Source of the DNA: Opitutales bacterium
Lineage (GTDB): Bacteria > Verrucomicrobiota > Verrucomicrobiia > Opitutales > Coraliomargaritaceae
Reading direction: 5' to 3'
Length of the DNA stretch: 45,024 bases
NCBI GenBank assembly: GCA_030729385.1
Contig: JANQXM010000067.1
Span: 1-45,024 of the forward strand
Shown: positions 1 to 10,033 of the stretch, piece after piece
Layout: every line of letters begins with the position of its first letter
Numbering within the stretch: the first letter of the stretch is position 1
The notes under the pieces: model-generated
The model's database searches: none
Seen by the model: the letters and a program-made list of their open reading frames with translations, nothing else
What the model was told of the DNA's origin: nothing
Position numbers and translations under genes: made by a program

Positions 1-2
1 CC

Positions 3-1064
3 ATCGTGGATACCACCCCAGACTTCCTCCTCCCGATAATCGTCCCATATGAAATCGACTCGGTTGGCAGTAGCTCTGGCAATTATGATTTCACCCGTTG
101 GTCCGCCTATGGCTACATCAACCATGAACTGGACAACAACCTTACACTCATCGCTGGTTTGACTTATGAGCATATCGATTTCGCTGATGGCTTATTGAGC
201 GCTCCCCGCACCGATAGCCGTCAGAAAGAAGGACTATTCTCACCAAAGCTAGGCTTTGTATGGCAGCTTAAAGACAACCTGACCCTGCGAGGCGCTTGGT
301 CGCGCAGCATGAGCGGATACAGCATCGAGGACCAACTCCGCTTAGAGCCGAGCCAAGTAGCCGGTCTGGCCAGCACCTACCGCTCACTCGTGCCAACCCA
401 AGTCACGGGCACCATGGCTGGTGGCACCAACGACAGCTTCACTCTCAACCTCAATGCTGAATTCAGTGAACGCACCTTCGGCACTATCGAAGCCTTCTAC
501 GGTCAATTCTCCGGCAAGCGCGCCTTTGGCATCTTCGAAGAAACCGTCGTGGCGGGGACCTTTCCAAACGACCCCGGAGAGCTGTCTGTGGGCACATACA
601 ATCAGGAGATCGATTATCATGAGTATTCTTTGCTCGCTCGTTTGGACCACTTGCTCGACGACCGAACCAGCATCGGAACAAGCCTCTTTGTGCAGCATGC
701 CGTCATCGACGAAACGATTGATACCCCCGCATTGGGCGCCACCAACCCATTGCTCGACGACACCGAGGCGACCCTCTACACAGCCAGCATCTACGGCCGC
801 TACCAACTCCCAGAGGGATGGTTCCTCACCGGTGAGCTGCAATACTGGCTGCAGGAAAACGAAGGCCTCGGTTCGGGACTGGACGATGCCAGCATGCCAA
901 TCCTCAACCTATCCATCGGTCGCCGCCTACAAAATCAAAAGGGCAGCATCACCTTCTCCATTTACAACCTCACCGACGAAGATGACGGTCTCAACCCGAT
1001 CAACTACTTCAACGCCCCACCGGACGAACGGACCTTCGTCATACAGTTCAACTACGGATTCTAA
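3..1064 (+). CDS. TonB-dependent-receptor-like outer membrane beta-barrel, C-terminal part (5' end outside window)
   Basis: The frame is already open at the left edge, so this is the last ~354 residues of a larger protein. It shows the alternating hydrophobic/polar strands and long polar loops of an outer-membrane barrel. It ends in phenylalanine after a short amphipathic strand (IQFNYGF), the C-terminal signature recognised by the BAM machinery. Segments such as LTLRGAWSRSM and GSITFSIYNLTDEDDGLNP resemble the last strands of TonB-dependent receptors, where late loops often read NLTDED. The plug and TonB box would lie upstream and cannot be seen, so the substrate is unknown. A TPR-plus-barrel protein, common in Verrucomicrobiota, is an alternative. 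It converges with hisD across a repeat-rich spacer. Confidence 0.7.
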   Translation: MVDTTPDFLLPIIVPYEIDSVGSSSGNYDFTRWSAYGYINHELDNNLTLIAGLTYEHIDFADGLLSAPRTDSRQKEGLFSPKLGFVWQLKDNLTLRGAWSRSMSGYSIEDQLRLEPSQVAGLASTYRSLVPTQVTGTMAGGTNDSFTLNLNAEFSERTFGTIEAFYGQFSGKRAFGIFEETVVAGTFPNDPGELSVGTYNQEIDYHEYSLLARLDHLLDDRTSIGTSLFVQHAVIDETIDTPALGATNPLLDDTEATLYTASIYGRYQLPEGWFLTGELQYWLQENEGLGSGLDDASMPILNLSIGRRLQNQKGSITFSIYNLTDEDDGLNPINYFNAPPDERTFVIQFNYGF

Positions 1065-1120
1065 ATACTCGCTTAGGTTGTAGCTAGACGTTTAGCCACG
1101 GATGGAAACAGATTGTGCAA

Positions 1121-1137
1121 TGGTAGCGGCGCTACCA
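1121..1137. repeat. Short perfect hairpin, TGGTAGC-GGC-GCTACCA
   Basis: Seven perfectly paired bases around a 3-nt loop, only 3 nt before the REP-like hairpin at 1141. It contains GTAG on both strands. There is no T-tract, so it is not a classic terminator. Confidence 0.5.
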
Positions 1138-1140
1138 AAA

Positions 1141-1167
1141 ACACGGCAGGAGACTGCCGTGGCTACA
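1141..1167 (-). repeat. REP-like palindrome, copy 1
   Basis: The stem CACGGCAG (1142-1149) pairs perfectly with CTGCCGTG (1154-1161) around the loop GAGA and is followed by GCTAC. Read on the minus strand it is GTAGC followed by the hairpin, the layout of REP elements mobilised by RAYT transposases. Four relatives lie at 43323, 43387, 43476 and 44467. Confidence 0.75.
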
Positions 1168-1272
1168 CTAGCATGGTTACCTCGAAGAGCACGGATGGAC
1201 ACAGATAGTGAGCACTTCACACGCTCCACTCCCTACTTACCACTAGCGATCACTTCACGCTCGCGTTTAAGC

Positions 1273-1297
1273 GGTCTGCGACGAGCGCAGCCCCTAC
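1273..1297 (-). repeat. GTAG-footed hairpin, second REP type
   Basis: GGTCTGCG (1273-1280) pairs with CGCAGCCC (1286-1293), with one mismatch, around the loop ACGAG; CTAC follows at 1294-1297. On the minus strand this reads GTAG followed by the hairpin. The stem differs from the element at 1141, so it is another family with the same architecture. It abuts the hisD stop codon. Confidence 0.55.
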
Positions 1298-1298
1298 T

Positions 1299-2594
1299 TT
1301 ACAAGCGGATCGTGAGCGAGCGGCCGTGGGCGTCGAGTTTCTCGAGGCGGGCAAAGGTCTCTACTACAGGCGCAGCCTTGGCGAGGCTCTTGGCGTCGTA
1401 GCGCAGGATACTGGAGCGGCGCAGGAAGTCGGTGGCTTGTAGTCCGCTAAAGAAGCGTCCGGCGCGTCCTGTGGGCAAAGTGTGGCTCGGACCTGCTGTG
1501 AAGTCACCGAGCACGGTGGGCGTGAGATAGCCCTGCAAGATGGCACCTGCGGTCGTGATTTGCTGTGTCAGTGAATCAATTGAGGCATCGGCTACTTGGA
1601 GCTCCAAGTGTTCAGGGGCGACGTAGTTGGCCACTTTTGCGGCTTGGGAAAGGTTCTTACAACGAACGATGAGGAAGCGGTCCTTGAGCACCTTCTCACA
1701 CTTAGCAGCGTGGCTGCACTCGGGCAATTGCTTGGCGATGGCTTTCTCGATTCGTGCGATCAGCGGCTTGCTGGTGCAGGCGAGATAGATGATTTCTTTG
1801 CCGCTGCCGTGTTCGGCTTGGGCCAATAAGTCGGCGGCGACGTGCTTGGGGTTCGCGCCGGAGTCGGCGATGATCATGATCTCGCTCGGACCGGGCAAGA
1901 GATCGATACCCACGGTGCCGAGGACTTGGCGTTTGGCCTCCATGACGAAAGCATTGCCGGGACCGAAGATTTTATCGACTGCTGGAACCGCCTGCGTGCC
2001 ATAGGCCATCGCGCCAACGGCTTGAACACCGCCTACTTTATACACTTCGTCGATACCGACTAAGGATAGCGCGGCGAGCATACCTGGGGCGATGGAACCA
2101 TCGGCGGCAGGTGGTGTGCAAACAGCGATTTGTGGACACTTCACCAGCTTGGCGAGCACGGCAGTCATGACGACAGTCGAGACGAGTGGCACATTGCCAC
2201 CGGGAATATAGAGGCCGACACGGTTGATCGGGTAAAAGCGCTCCCCCACTGTGCCACCTTGGGCATTCTTTGCCTTCCAGTTTTTCGGCAGGGTCTTCTT
2301 ATGGAAATCTTTAACCAAGGCGATGGACTCGCGGATGGCTTTACGGTCAGCAACGGAAAGGCTCTTTTCCGCAGCCTTGAGCTCGGCGGCAGTGACGCGC
2401 ATTTGCTGCGCCTTCAATTCGGCGCCATCGAACTGCTCGGTGTATTCGAGCACGGCGCGGTCGCCGTGTTTTTTGACGTCAGCTAAGACTTTGGTGACCA
2501 CGGCGGAAACATCGCCGGACACAATGGTGTTGTCACAAAACTTACGTAATGCGTCTTGAAATTTAGCGGATTCAGAAAAATCGATGCGTTGCAT
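1299..2594 (-). CDS. hisD: Histidinol dehydrogenase
   Basis: HisD catalyses the last two steps of histidine synthesis, oxidising L-histidinol to histidine with two NAD+ in the cytosol. The 431 residues match the normal length. Conserved blocks are all present: YIPGGNVPLVST (129-140), KIFGPGNAFV (208-217), LLPGPSEIMI (232-241), QAEHGSG (259-265), PEHLEL (327-332) and GDFTAGPSHTLPTG (363-376). The expected zinc ligands can be placed at Q259, H262, D364 and H423, and the catalytic pair at E328/H329, in register with E. coli HisD. It is not in a his operon; it follows the LolA-like gene by 47 nt on the same strand. No Shine-Dalgarno site is seen before the ATG. Confidence 0.96.
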   Translation of the reverse strand: MQRIDFSESAKFQDALRKFCDNTIVSGDVSAVVTKVLADVKKHGDRAVLEYTEQFDGAELKAQQMRVTAAELKAAEKSLSVADRKAIRESIALVKDFHKKTLPKNWKAKNAQGGTVGERFYPINRVGLYIPGGNVPLVSTVVMTAVLAKLVKCPQIAVCTPPAADGSIAPGMLAALSLVGIDEVYKVGGVQAVGAMAYGTQAVPAVDKIFGPGNAFVMEAKRQVLGTVGIDLLPGPSEIMIIADSGANPKHVAADLLAQAEHGSGKEIIYLACTSKPLIARIEKAIAKQLPECSHAAKCEKVLKDRFLIVRCKNLSQAAKVANYVAPEHLELQVADASIDSLTQQITTAGAILQGYLTPTVLGDFTAGPSHTLPTGRAGRFFSGLQATDFLRRSSILRYDAKSLAKAAPVVETFARLEKLDAHGRSLTIRL

Positions 2595-2641
2595 AGCACG
2601 CTAAGAGAACAGGTCGGAGGGCAAGCTGCAAGCCAGCGCCC

Positions 2642-3367
2642 TTACTTTTTCTGACCTTTAGGAATATCGAAGATACCTTCCTGAAGGGGCTTGTTCACGA
2701 CAATGGAACGCAGCACAATGCTATGGAGTTTTCGTCCGTCCTCGAAGTAGTCGATTTTTTCAGGAAAGCGTATGCCGCCGATGTTTTGCACACCAACACT
2801 CACACTCTCGACCTTGTTTTCCGTAATCGTGGAAATGAGTTTATCTTCATCAACGGAAAAGTAGCGCACTGTCGTGAGACCATCCGGATATGCGTAAACG
2901 AGCTTGTGGCAACGAATGCCTATGCGCTGCTCGATGCCTTCGTAGCTGATGCGCTCACCGTTCTTAAAGTCAGGGCGGTAAAAGCTGAAAAACTGCCGCG
3001 TGCTGAAAGCGACACGAGCTTGCTCGGCAGCTGTCAATGGACGCATTTGAGATGTGCCATTTTGCAGGTTGGAGCGGATAATGCAGCCGTTTTCACCATT
3101 GAGAATGTGCGTCTCTACCATGTCATCGATGCGAATCTCCATACGCTGCGAGCATGGTTTACGAGCGACAATGAGCAATGCTGCGGCTGGCATCTTGGAA
3201 TCGATTGGCTCTAATGAGCCAGTCATATTCAATGTGACTAAGCCATCGAGTGCAGTATCGAGACCCACTGTGGCGCGAGCACGATTAACGATGTCCGAGA
3301 CGGAGGGAGTTTGCGCGAGCAATGGTGTCGCTAATACGAGTAAACAGGCAGAAAATAAAAGCTTCAT
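2642..3367 (-). CDS. Secreted LolA/LolB-like periplasmic protein
   Basis: This 241-residue protein has a clear signal peptide, with a hydrophobic run at residues 3-18 and a likely cut after LLA (before QTPS). The mature part has the strand-rich pattern of the outer-membrane lipoprotein-sorting/LolA-like superfamily: an N-terminal helix (VSDIVNRARATVG), repeated beta strands and a closing FPEKIDYFEDGRKLHSIVL...IFDIPKG segment. There is no lipobox, so it is probably soluble in the periplasm. It lies between guaA and hisD on the same strand. Its ligand is unknown; LolA itself carries lipoproteins, but this family is broad and many members have no assigned role. Confidence 0.7.
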   Translation of the reverse strand: MKLLFSACLLVLATPLLAQTPSVSDIVNRARATVGLDTALDGLVTLNMTGSLEPIDSKMPAAALLIVARKPCSQRMEIRIDDMVETHILNGENGCIIRSNLQNGTSQMRPLTAAEQARVAFSTRQFFSFYRPDFKNGERISYEGIEQRIGIRCHKLVYAYPDGLTTVRYFSVDEDKLISTITENKVESVSVGVQNIGGIRFPEKIDYFEDGRKLHSIVLRSIVVNKPLQEGIFDIPKGQKK

Positions 3368-3431
3368 AGTGTAAATCTCTCAGACAGTAGGTATTGGGAT
3401 TTGTTCGTGCGGTAGAAAATAGAGCGACGCC

Positions 3432-4979
3432 CTACTCCCACTCAATGGTGCTCGGTGGCTTAGAACTGATGTCGAGCACGACACGATTACAACCGGTAAC
3501 TTCGTTGATGATACGGCTGGAAATGGAGCGAAGCACCTCGTAAGGCACGCGGGCCCAGTCGGCAGTCATAGCATCAACACTTTCGACAATGCGGAGCGCG
3601 ATGACATTTTCGTATGTGCGCTCGTCACCCATCACACCGACAGTCTTGACTGGCAGGAAGACACAGAACGACTGCCACACCTTATAGTAGAGATCGGCGG
3701 CCATCATTTCTTCGTGAAGAATGGCATCGGCCTTGCGCAAGACGACGAGGTCTTCTTCTTTGATCGGACCCATCACCCGGACACCGAGGCCGGGACCGGG
3801 GAATGGTTGACGCCAGACAACTTCCTTTGGCAAACCGAGCTGGCTGCCAAGTTCACGGACTTCGTCTTTAAACAGTTCGCGGAGCGGTTCGAGCAGCTTG
3901 AGATTCATCTTCTCAGGCAAGCCGCCGACATTGTGGTGGCTCTTAATCAAAGCAGCTGGGTTGCCATCGATGGCTACCGACTCAATGACGTCGGGATAGA
4001 GTGTGCCTTGAGCGAGGAAAGTGTAGTTGCCCTTCTCTTTGAGTTGGGTGACGGCTTCGTCGAAAACTTCGACAAAGGAGTTACCGATGATCTTGCGCTT
4101 CGTTTCCGGATCGGAAACACCAGCAAGACGATCGAGGAAGAACTTACCCTTATCCGCGACACGGACATCAAGATCGAAGTGGTCACCATAGAGCTTCACG
4201 ACTTGCTCGCGCTCGTGGAGGCGAAGCAGGCCGTTATCGACGAAGACACAGGTTAATTGTTTACCAATAGCGCGGTGGATCAGTGCTGCTGCGACGGAGG
4301 AGTCAACGCCGCCGGAAAGTCCGAGGATGACGCGCTCATCGCCGACCTTGTCGCGAATGCTCTGCACGGTTTCTTCGATGTAGTTGGCCATCGACCAGTC
4401 GGCTGTGCAGCCGCAGATCTTAAAGAGGAAGTTGGCAATCACCTCGGTGCCCATTTCTGAGTGAGCGACTTCGGGGTGAAATTGCATGCCGTAGAAATCA
4501 CGCTTCGCGTCTTGGATGGTGGCGAAAGGTGAATTTTCGGTCGAAGCCACTGCTTCGAAACCTTCGGGCAAGCTTTCTAGGCGGTCGCCGTGCGAATTCC
4601 AGACGCGTAGGCTGTCGGGCATACCGGCAAAAAGTTTACCTTTGATCTGAATATTTAATGTGCCGTGCCCGAACTCGCGCTCTTCACTCTTGGCGACTTT
4701 ACCACCAAGCATGTGCGCCATGAGCTGCTCACCGTAGCAAATACCGAGAACGGGAAGACCCATCTCGAAGACAGCGGCGTCAGGTCGTGGCGAGCCCTCG
4801 ATCAAAACCGAAGACGGACCACCAGAGAGGATGATCCCCATGACTCCGGCATCTTTGAGCACACTTGCTTGTGTGTTATACGGATAGATCCGGGAGAGGA
4901 CATTTGCTTCGCGGATGCGACGGGCGATGACCTGCGTGTATTGGGAACCGAAATCGAGAACTGCTATGTGCTTTGGCAT
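3432..4979 (-). CDS. guaA: GMP synthase (glutamine-hydrolysing)
   Basis: GuaA aminates XMP to GMP using glutamine and ATP, the last step of guanine nucleotide synthesis. All parts are visible in 515 residues. The class I glutamine amidotransferase domain (1-190) has nucleophile C81 in LGICYGEQL and the H168/E170 pair in QFHPE. The ATP-pyrophosphatase P-loop is LSGGVDSS (221-228). The dimerisation domain ends in the family signature PPSTIEWE. The usual GICYGMQ block reads GICYGEQ. The gene stands apart from guaB. Its leader (4980-5035) is an array of degenerate ~7-bp repeats rather than a Shine-Dalgarno site. Confidence 0.98.
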   Translation of the reverse strand: MPKHIAVLDFGSQYTQVIARRIREANVLSRIYPYNTQASVLKDAGVMGIILSGGPSSVLIEGSPRPDAAVFEMGLPVLGICYGEQLMAHMLGGKVAKSEEREFGHGTLNIQIKGKLFAGMPDSLRVWNSHGDRLESLPEGFEAVASTENSPFATIQDAKRDFYGMQFHPEVAHSEMGTEVIANFLFKICGCTADWSMANYIEETVQSIRDKVGDERVILGLSGGVDSSVAAALIHRAIGKQLTCVFVDNGLLRLHEREQVVKLYGDHFDLDVRVADKGKFFLDRLAGVSDPETKRKIIGNSFVEVFDEAVTQLKEKGNYTFLAQGTLYPDVIESVAIDGNPAALIKSHHNVGGLPEKMNLKLLEPLRELFKDEVRELGSQLGLPKEVVWRQPFPGPGLGVRVMGPIKEEDLVVLRKADAILHEEMMAADLYYKVWQSFCVFLPVKTVGVMGDERTYENVIALRIVESVDAMTADWARVPYEVLRSISSRIINEVTGCNRVVLDISSKPPSTIEWE

Positions 4980-4982
4980 GAC

Positions 4983-5035
4983 TTATTTAAATGCTGAAAT
5001 TCTGAAAACTGAGAGCTGAAACTGAAAACTGAATG
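4983..5035 (-). repeat. Degenerate ~7-bp repeat array in the guaA leader
   Basis: On the plus strand the unit CTGAAA recurs about six times with small changes (CTGAAAT, CTGAAAA, CTGAGAG, CTGAAAC). In the guaA sense the repeat is TTTCAG. The segment at 4993-5012 is identical over 20 nt to 32755-32774, upstream of the DAHP synthase gene, in the same orientation and at nearly the same distance from the start codon. Confidence 0.7.
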
Positions 5036-5037
5036 AA

Positions 5038-5271
5038 TTAAAATCTTAAGCGACCATTGGTAAAGCCGCATTGGGGGCAATCGCATTCTTCACTACGATG
5101 TGGTCCTGTGTAAATGTGACTGCATTTGATGCAGTGGTAAATGACTTTTGAGCGCTGGGCTGCGTGGAGATGCTTGTCGCGCCAATCGTAATAAAACCAT
5201 AGTCCAAATAGCAGCAAAAAGCCTGCCCCTATGTAGAGGAGAAAGAAAATATCTACATCCAGACCGATCAC
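5038..5271 (-). CDS. Small membrane-anchored zinc-ribbon protein
   Basis: I do not recognise a named family. The 77 residues hold one transmembrane helix (about residues 8-27, IFFLLYIGAGFLLLFGLWFYY) followed by a short basic linker. A C-terminal zinc ribbon has CIKC (near 47-50) and CDCPQC (near 63-68), so four cysteines could bind one Zn. The start is GTG, 12 nt after the smc stop codon, suggesting co-transcription with smc. The ribbon resembles FmdB/rubredoxin-like ribbons used for protein or nucleic-acid contacts, and it would face the cytoplasm if the positive-inside rule holds. Confidence 0.65.
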   Translation of the reverse strand: MIGLDVDIFFLLYIGAGFLLLFGLWFYYDWRDKHLHAAQRSKVIYHCIKCSHIYTGPHRSEECDCPQCGFTNGRLRF

Positions 5272-5283
5272 GATAAGAGACGC

Positions 5284-8200
5284 TTAGAAAGGCTGCGAAT
5301 TATCGGCACCTACGAGGTCAGGGCGATTCGTATCCTTATTAAAACGCATGGAAACTAGGGTCGAAACGCCCTTCTCTGGCATAGTCACACCGAAGACAGT
5401 GTCGGCGTTTGAAATCGTGCGCTTGTTGTGCGTGACGATAAGGAACTGCGACTTATCGGTAAAGCCATGCAAGGTCTCACAGAAACGACCAATATTCGCA
5501 TCGTCGAGCGCCGCATCAATTTCGTCGAGCACACAGAACGGGCTGGGCTTGACCATATAAATGGCAAACAACAGAGCCACCGCTGCCATCGTGCGCTGTC
5601 CACCGGAAAGCAAGGTCACACTCTTCAAACGAGTGCCTGGAGGGCGGGCAATGATGTCGATGCCGGACTCAAGCGGGTCGTCGGAGTCGACCAGAAGGAG
5701 GTCGGAATCGCCCCCGCCGGAAATCTTCTCATAGGTGAATGCAAAATTCTTTCGGACTTGCTCGAAAGTCTCTTTGAAAAGCGACTGCGATGTCTCGTTG
5801 ATTTCGTCGATGGACTTAACGAGGGCATTCTTCGAATTCCAGAGGTCTTCGCTTTGCGATTTGAGGAAATCGTGGCGATCCTTCAAGTCAGTGTATTCGC
5901 TGATGGCGTCGAGATTAACGGGGCCCATGTTTGCAATACGACCCTTGAGCTCGGAAACCTCTGTTTCGATCTCTTTCCAGTCGGTGTGATCCATCTCGGC
6001 TAACTCTTCCTCAGTCGGATCGCGGCGTTCATGCTTCGGCTGCGCGGCGAACTTGTCGGGATCGTCCATGTCGTCGAGGTTCACGCGTTTTTCAAATTCG
6101 ACGTCCCCCTCCCATAGTTCGGACTTCCAATTCACATTCGAAAGTTCGATCTGATATTCGTCTTCTGCGCTGCCTTGGATGAAACCAATTTGCGAGCGTT
6201 CTTCGGCTAGGCGCACTTCCAAGCGAGCGAGCTCCTGATCAATCGCACGACCTTCGTTGCGCCTGCCCGTGAGACCACCGTCGACCTCCGATATGTCACC
6301 GTCTAGCGACTTAAGTTCTAGGCGGTCTTTATCCAACTGCTCGGTAGCCACTTGAAGCGTCTTATCCAACTCAGCGCTTTTTTCGCGTTCCATTGCACCG
6401 CTTTGAGTCAGCTGAGCGATCTGTTCGTTGATGGTATCAATCTCTTGATTACGACGTAGGATACGATTTTGGAGACTAGCCGTTTCGCGTTGGACTTCAC
6501 CAAGTGCACGGTCGACCGATTCGAGACGTTGCTTCTTCTCAGCCAGCTCTAGGCGAACATCCGAGAGCGATTCGCGTTTTTGGTCACGTAGCTCACGAGC
6601 GCGATTGATCGCATCTTCGAGATCGGTGCCGCTCTGACGTTCCGCAGTGAGCGCCTCTTCAGCAGCCTCTAGCTCAGACTTAGCATCTTCGAGCTCTTTA
6701 ACGGAATCACCGTGCTTAGCGTCGAGTTTGGCGAGCTCTTCTTCACTGTTGTGATGCGAGCGAGCATTCGCCTCGATCTTTTGAGTTTGATTACGCTCTT
6801 CGGCGACGAGCCCGGAAACTTCGCTGGCAAGTTCGCTGAGGCGTTGGCGCTGTTCTTCAACAGTGGCTTCGGCTGCGTTGCGACGGTCATCGAGTGCGGA
6901 AGCATCTTCGCGTAGCGCGTTGAGCGCCTTGCGTTCGGTTTCGATCTCGCTACGGAGTCTGCGAATCTCGGACTCACGCTCCAGCACACTGGATGACTTC
7001 TTACCAGAGGTGCGACCACCATGAATGAGGCCACGGCAATCGATAATTTCGCCATTTGGCGTGGCGACGAGGAGGAAATTTAAAGCGGGGTTCGCTTTCC
7101 AAAAAGCAACAAACTGGTCCAAGCTTTGCGCGAAATAACACCCACTCAGCAAACGCTCCACTGCACCTTGAAGTGACGGATCGCGCACTTCCACGACTGA
7201 ACTGGCAGGAACCAACACATCCGACAATTCGACATTCGGGCTCTGCCCTACCGAATCGACTTCGATCTGCAAACAAGCACGACCGAGGCGACCTTCATCG
7301 AGTTTACCAATTACGGAAAGCGCGATCTGCGAATTGCCCAAGTAAAGCGCTTCAGCCGCCGAACCAAGCAAGGTCTCCAAGGCAGCGGTGTATTCGGGCT
7401 GAACCTTCAGTTCTTTGGAAATAATCGAAACATCGTTTTTGGAAACGACTTCGTTAAGCTTGTCGCCTAGGATCGCCTTTGCGCCTTCGCCGAAACCTTC
7501 GAACTTAGCCTGCAAGCCTTCGAGCACATTGAGCTGTGCTGTCTTGCGGGCGATACCACGATCTTGGTCTTGTATGCGTTCCTGCATACTGCGGAACTGC
7601 GTTAAAATTTCTTTCGAATCGTTGCGCGCCTTCTCGACTGCCGCTTCGCTCGCGCTTTGCTCTTCGCGACGCTTAGCCAATAGGCGCTGTATCTCAGACA
7701 TGCCTTGCCCAAGGACGACCACTTCTTCTTTTAATGTAAGGAGCGTCTCTGTTAACGCGGCGTGCTTGACTTGGTAAGTCTTCAGATCGACTTCCAAAGT
7801 GGTGCAACGAGAGCGGGCACGGTTGATGCGATTTTCAGCAAACAGCACACTTTGGCGGCGCTCTTGTAGTTGCGCTTCCATTTCGCCGAGCTTCTCCTGC
7901 GCATTGACTAGATCAGAACTACGGTCGCGGAAAATACGGTCGGAATCGTCCACCACATCCAGCTGCATCTGCTTGTTTTCAGATTCGCTCTTGGCGCGAT
8001 CTGCCAACTGACTCTGCTGCTGCTCTAAATCGGCGATTTCCTTTTTATACTCTTCGATGCGACCCTGTAGGTCCTTCATCCGAATACCGGAAAACTCTGC
8101 CTGATTCTCGGAGTTCTCTTTTTCAGAACGCAAATTATATACCCGCTGCTGGAACTCTTGCATCTTCTCGTAGAGCTCTGCGCGCTTTGCTTTCTTTTCA

Positions 8201-9009
8201 GCAAGGGCTGTCTCATCCGAATCCAACGACTCAGTGTGCACCTCTACTTTTTTGCGCAGCTCGTCGGCCCGCGACGCCACGGCGTCGATCGACGACTTCA
8301 GATCCGCATATCGATAAGCACTGAAGGCGAGGTCCAAGTGCGTGAGCCGGTGCTTGATACGCTGATAACGCAGCGCCTTGCTGGCCTGGCGCTTGAGCGA
8401 ACCGATTTGGCGGCTCACTTCTTCGATCACATCAGTCACACGAGCCAAGTTGGCATCCACGAGCGACAGCTTGTTCAACGCTTCTTTACGCTGAGCCTTA
8501 TAAAGTGTGATCCCCGCTGCTTCTTCAAAAATCGTGCGACGCTCGGATGCATTGGTCGACAGGATCTGGTCGATCTGACCCTGCAACATGAAGGAATAAG
8601 AAACACGCCCCACCCCAGTATTCGCGAACAAACGCTGAATATCTTTCAGGCGAGAAACCTTGCCATTGATAAAGTAATCACTCCCACCGTCACGGCTGAC
8701 ACGACGCGAGATTTCGACCTCATTGAACGATGTGCCCAGCTCCTTTTCGCAATCCGTAAAAGTCAACGCCACCTCACAAGTCGGCAACGATTTACGCTTA
8801 TCCGTGCCTTCGAAAATAACGTCCTGCATCGACGCGCCACGCAGCGCCTTAGCGCTTTGCTCACCCAAGACCCAACGGATCGCATCTACAATGTTACTTT
8901 TGCCACAGCCATTGGGACCGACCACGGCAGTCACACCACGACGTAAGTCTAAACGGGTGCGATCGGCGAAACTTTTAAAACCACTGATGACGATCTCTTT
9001 GAGATACAT
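5284..9009 (-). CDS. smc: Chromosome segregation ATPase SMC
   Basis: SMC is the ATPase core of bacterial condensin, compacting and disentangling sister chromosomes. The N-terminal head has Walker A GPNGCGKS (31-38). The C-terminal head has the LLSGGQRTM signature (near 1135) and Walker [12 protein letters not shown]. Two long charged coiled coils flank a globular hinge near residues 520-650. I start at the ATG giving [18 protein letters not shown], the standard SMC N-terminus. The frame extends 39 codons further to 9126, but that stretch does not resemble SMC. This gives 1241 residues, slightly above the usual ~1190. No clear Shine-Dalgarno site precedes it. ScpA and ScpB, its usual partners, are not in the window. 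Confidence 0.96.
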   Translation of the reverse strand: MYLKEIVISGFKSFADRTRLDLRRGVTAVVGPNGCGKSNIVDAIRWVLGEQSAKALRGASMQDVIFEGTDKRKSLPTCEVALTFTDCEKELGTSFNEVEISRRVSRDGGSDYFINGKVSRLKDIQRLFANTGVGRVSYSFMLQGQIDQILSTNASERRTIFEEAAGITLYKAQRKEALNKLSLVDANLARVTDVIEEVSRQIGSLKRQASKALRYQRIKHRLTHLDLAFSAYRYADLKSSIDAVASRADELRKKVEVHTESLDSDETALAEKKAKRAELYEKMQEFQQRVYNLRSEKENSENQAEFSGIRMKDLQGRIEEYKKEIADLEQQQSQLADRAKSESENKQMQLDVVDDSDRIFRDRSSDLVNAQEKLGEMEAQLQERRQSVLFAENRINRARSRCTTLEVDLKTYQVKHAALTETLLTLKEEVVVLGQGMSEIQRLLAKRREEQSASEAAVEKARNDSKEILTQFRSMQERIQDQDRGIARKTAQLNVLEGLQAKFEGFGEGAKAILGDKLNEVVSKNDVSIISKELKVQPEYTAALETLLGSAAEALYLGNSQIALSVIGKLDEGRLGRACLQIEVDSVGQSPNVELSDVLVPASSVVEVRDPSLQGAVERLLSGCYFAQSLDQFVAFWKANPALNFLLVATPNGEIIDCRGLIHGGRTSGKKSSSVLERESEIRRLRSEIETERKALNALREDASALDDRRNAAEATVEEQRQRLSELASEVSGLVAEERNQTQKIEANARSHHNSEEELAKLDAKHGDSVKELEDAKSELEAAEEALTAERQSGTDLEDAINRARELRDQKRESLSDVRLELAEKKQRLESVDRALGEVQRETASLQNRILRRNQEIDTINEQIAQLTQSGAMEREKSAELDKTLQVATEQLDKDRLELKSLDGDISEVDGGLTGRRNEGRAIDQELARLEVRLAEERSQIGFIQGSAEDEYQIELSNVNWKSELWEGDVEFEKRVNLDDMDDPDKFAAQPKHERRDPTEEELAEMDHTDWKEIETEVSELKGRIANMGPVNLDAISEYTDLKDRHDFLKSQSEDLWNSKNALVKSIDEINETSQSLFKETFEQVRKNFAFTYEKISGGGDSDLLLVDSDDPLESGIDIIARPPGTRLKSVTLLSGGQRTMAAVALLFAIYMVKPSPFCVLDEIDAALDDANIGRFCETLHGFTDKSQFLIVTHNKRTISNADTVFGVTMPEKGVSTLVSMRFNKDTNRPDLVGADNSQPF

Positions 9010-9162
9010 GAGAAACTGGAAATTGGTAAAATGGGGGGGTAGAAAAACGCTAAGAACAAGCACCGAGGGCAAGCCCCGCAACCCTAAAAGATCGACTAGA
9101 AACAGTTGCCAGCTGGGAATACCCACTATACCTCTATCTCATACTCAAAACTCCATAAATTT

Positions 9163-10011
9163 ATGTCCTTACCCAGAGATTGCTCCCGCGACGAATGGCC
9201 CCTTAAAGCCTATAAAAACCTAGATTTCCTCAATAGCGACAATGCTCGCAGCATTCGCGTGCTGTGCGAGATGACTGAGCCCGGGCTCCGTTTCGCCGAA
9301 GAAAATATCAAAGATACCATCGTCCTTTTTGGCTCAGCCCGCCTAAAACCGCTCGAAATAGCCCAAAAAGAGCTAGCTGAGCTCAAAACTAGCATGACCG
9401 ACCCCGCCAATCCAAGCCCGGCGGAAAAACGCGCCCTACATTTCGCAGAATGCGGGGTCAAAGCAGCCCCCTACTACGATGCTGCCGTCCAACTCGCTGA
9501 GGAATTGACTAAATGGTCCATGGCGCTACCCGAGGCTGATCAGCGCCGCTTCATCATCTGCTCCGGCGGTGGTCCCGGAATTATGGAAGCCGCCAATCGC
9601 GGCGCCCACAACGTCGGCGGTAAATCAATCGGCCTCGGCATCAGCCTACCATTCGAGCAAGGCGTCAACAAATACATCCCCGACGACCTGCAATTTGAGT
9701 TCCACTACTTCTTCGTCCGCAAATACTGGTTCGTTTTGCTCGCCAAGGCACTTGTCGCCTTCCCTGGAGGTTTCGGCACGATGGACGAGCTCTTCGAGAC
9801 ACTCACACTCGTGCAAACCAAGAAAGTTGAAAAACTGCCCCCAATCGTCCTCTTCGGCAGCGAGTTCTGGAATAGCGTCGTTAATTTCGATGCCCTGGTG
9901 CAATGGGGCACCATTTCCCCCGAAGACGTGAACCTCTTCAAGGTCATCGACACCGTCGAGGAAGCCCGTGACTACATCATCGAGCAACTAACTGAGCGCT
10001 TCCTAAAGTAG
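9163..10011 (+). CDS. LOG-family protein (cytokinin riboside 5'-monophosphate phosphoribohydrolase-like)
   Basis: The protein has a Rossmann fold with the two LOG-family signatures: [14 protein letters not shown] in the middle and [14 protein letters not shown] further on, the latter carrying the catalytic Arg/Glu environment. Characterised members hydrolyse nucleoside monophosphates to base and ribose 5-phosphate; older annotation called them lysine decarboxylases. I start at the ATG at 9163 ([12 protein letters not shown], 282 residues). The frame stays open back to 9106 but would overlap the smc promoter region. The N-terminal ~80-residue helical extension is longer than in minimal LOG proteins. 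It is divergent from smc and convergent with kdsD. Confidence 0.85.
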   Translation: MSLPRDCSRDEWPLKAYKNLDFLNSDNARSIRVLCEMTEPGLRFAEENIKDTIVLFGSARLKPLEIAQKELAELKTSMTDPANPSPAEKRALHFAECGVKAAPYYDAAVQLAEELTKWSMALPEADQRRFIICSGGGPGIMEAANRGAHNVGGKSIGLGISLPFEQGVNKYIPDDLQFEFHYFFVRKYWFVLLAKALVAFPGGFGTMDELFETLTLVQTKKVEKLPPIVLFGSEFWNSVVNFDALVQWGTISPEDVNLFKVIDTVEEARDYIIEQLTERFLK

Positions 10012-10033
10012 AAAACGCGGCGCGACCGCACAC

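Larger units (their letters stand above)
1065..1298. other. Repeat-rich spacer between two convergent genes
   Basis: This 234-nt spacer has no convincing gene; the 99-codon frame at 1102-1401 runs over hairpins and antisense hisD. It contains two copies of a CACGGATGG(A/C)... ACAGAT motif (1097-1113 and 1190-1206), a perfect hairpin at 1121-1137 (TGGTAGC / GCTACCA), a REP-like hairpin at 1141-1167, and a second GTAG-type hairpin at 1273-1297 that touches the hisD stop codon. The hairpins could help end transcription from both sides, but none has a terminal T-tract. Confidence 0.6.

Noticed and set aside
1102-1401. 99-codon frame between the barrel gene and hisD
   Set aside because: It translates hairpins and antisense hisD sequence, with no domain.
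3714-4256. 180-codon frame on the plus strand within guaA
   Set aside because: It is antisense to the conserved GMP synthase sequence and has no start signal or family features.
8158-8946. 262-codon open frame antisense to smc
   Set aside because: It lies wholly inside the well-supported smc coding region, shows no recognisable domain, and is expected from codon bias of the opposite strand.
9010-9126. 39-codon N-terminal extension of smc
   Set aside because: SMC proteins start at [14 protein letters not shown]-like sequence. The extension does not resemble any SMC N-terminus and overlaps the likely promoter shared with the LOG gene.
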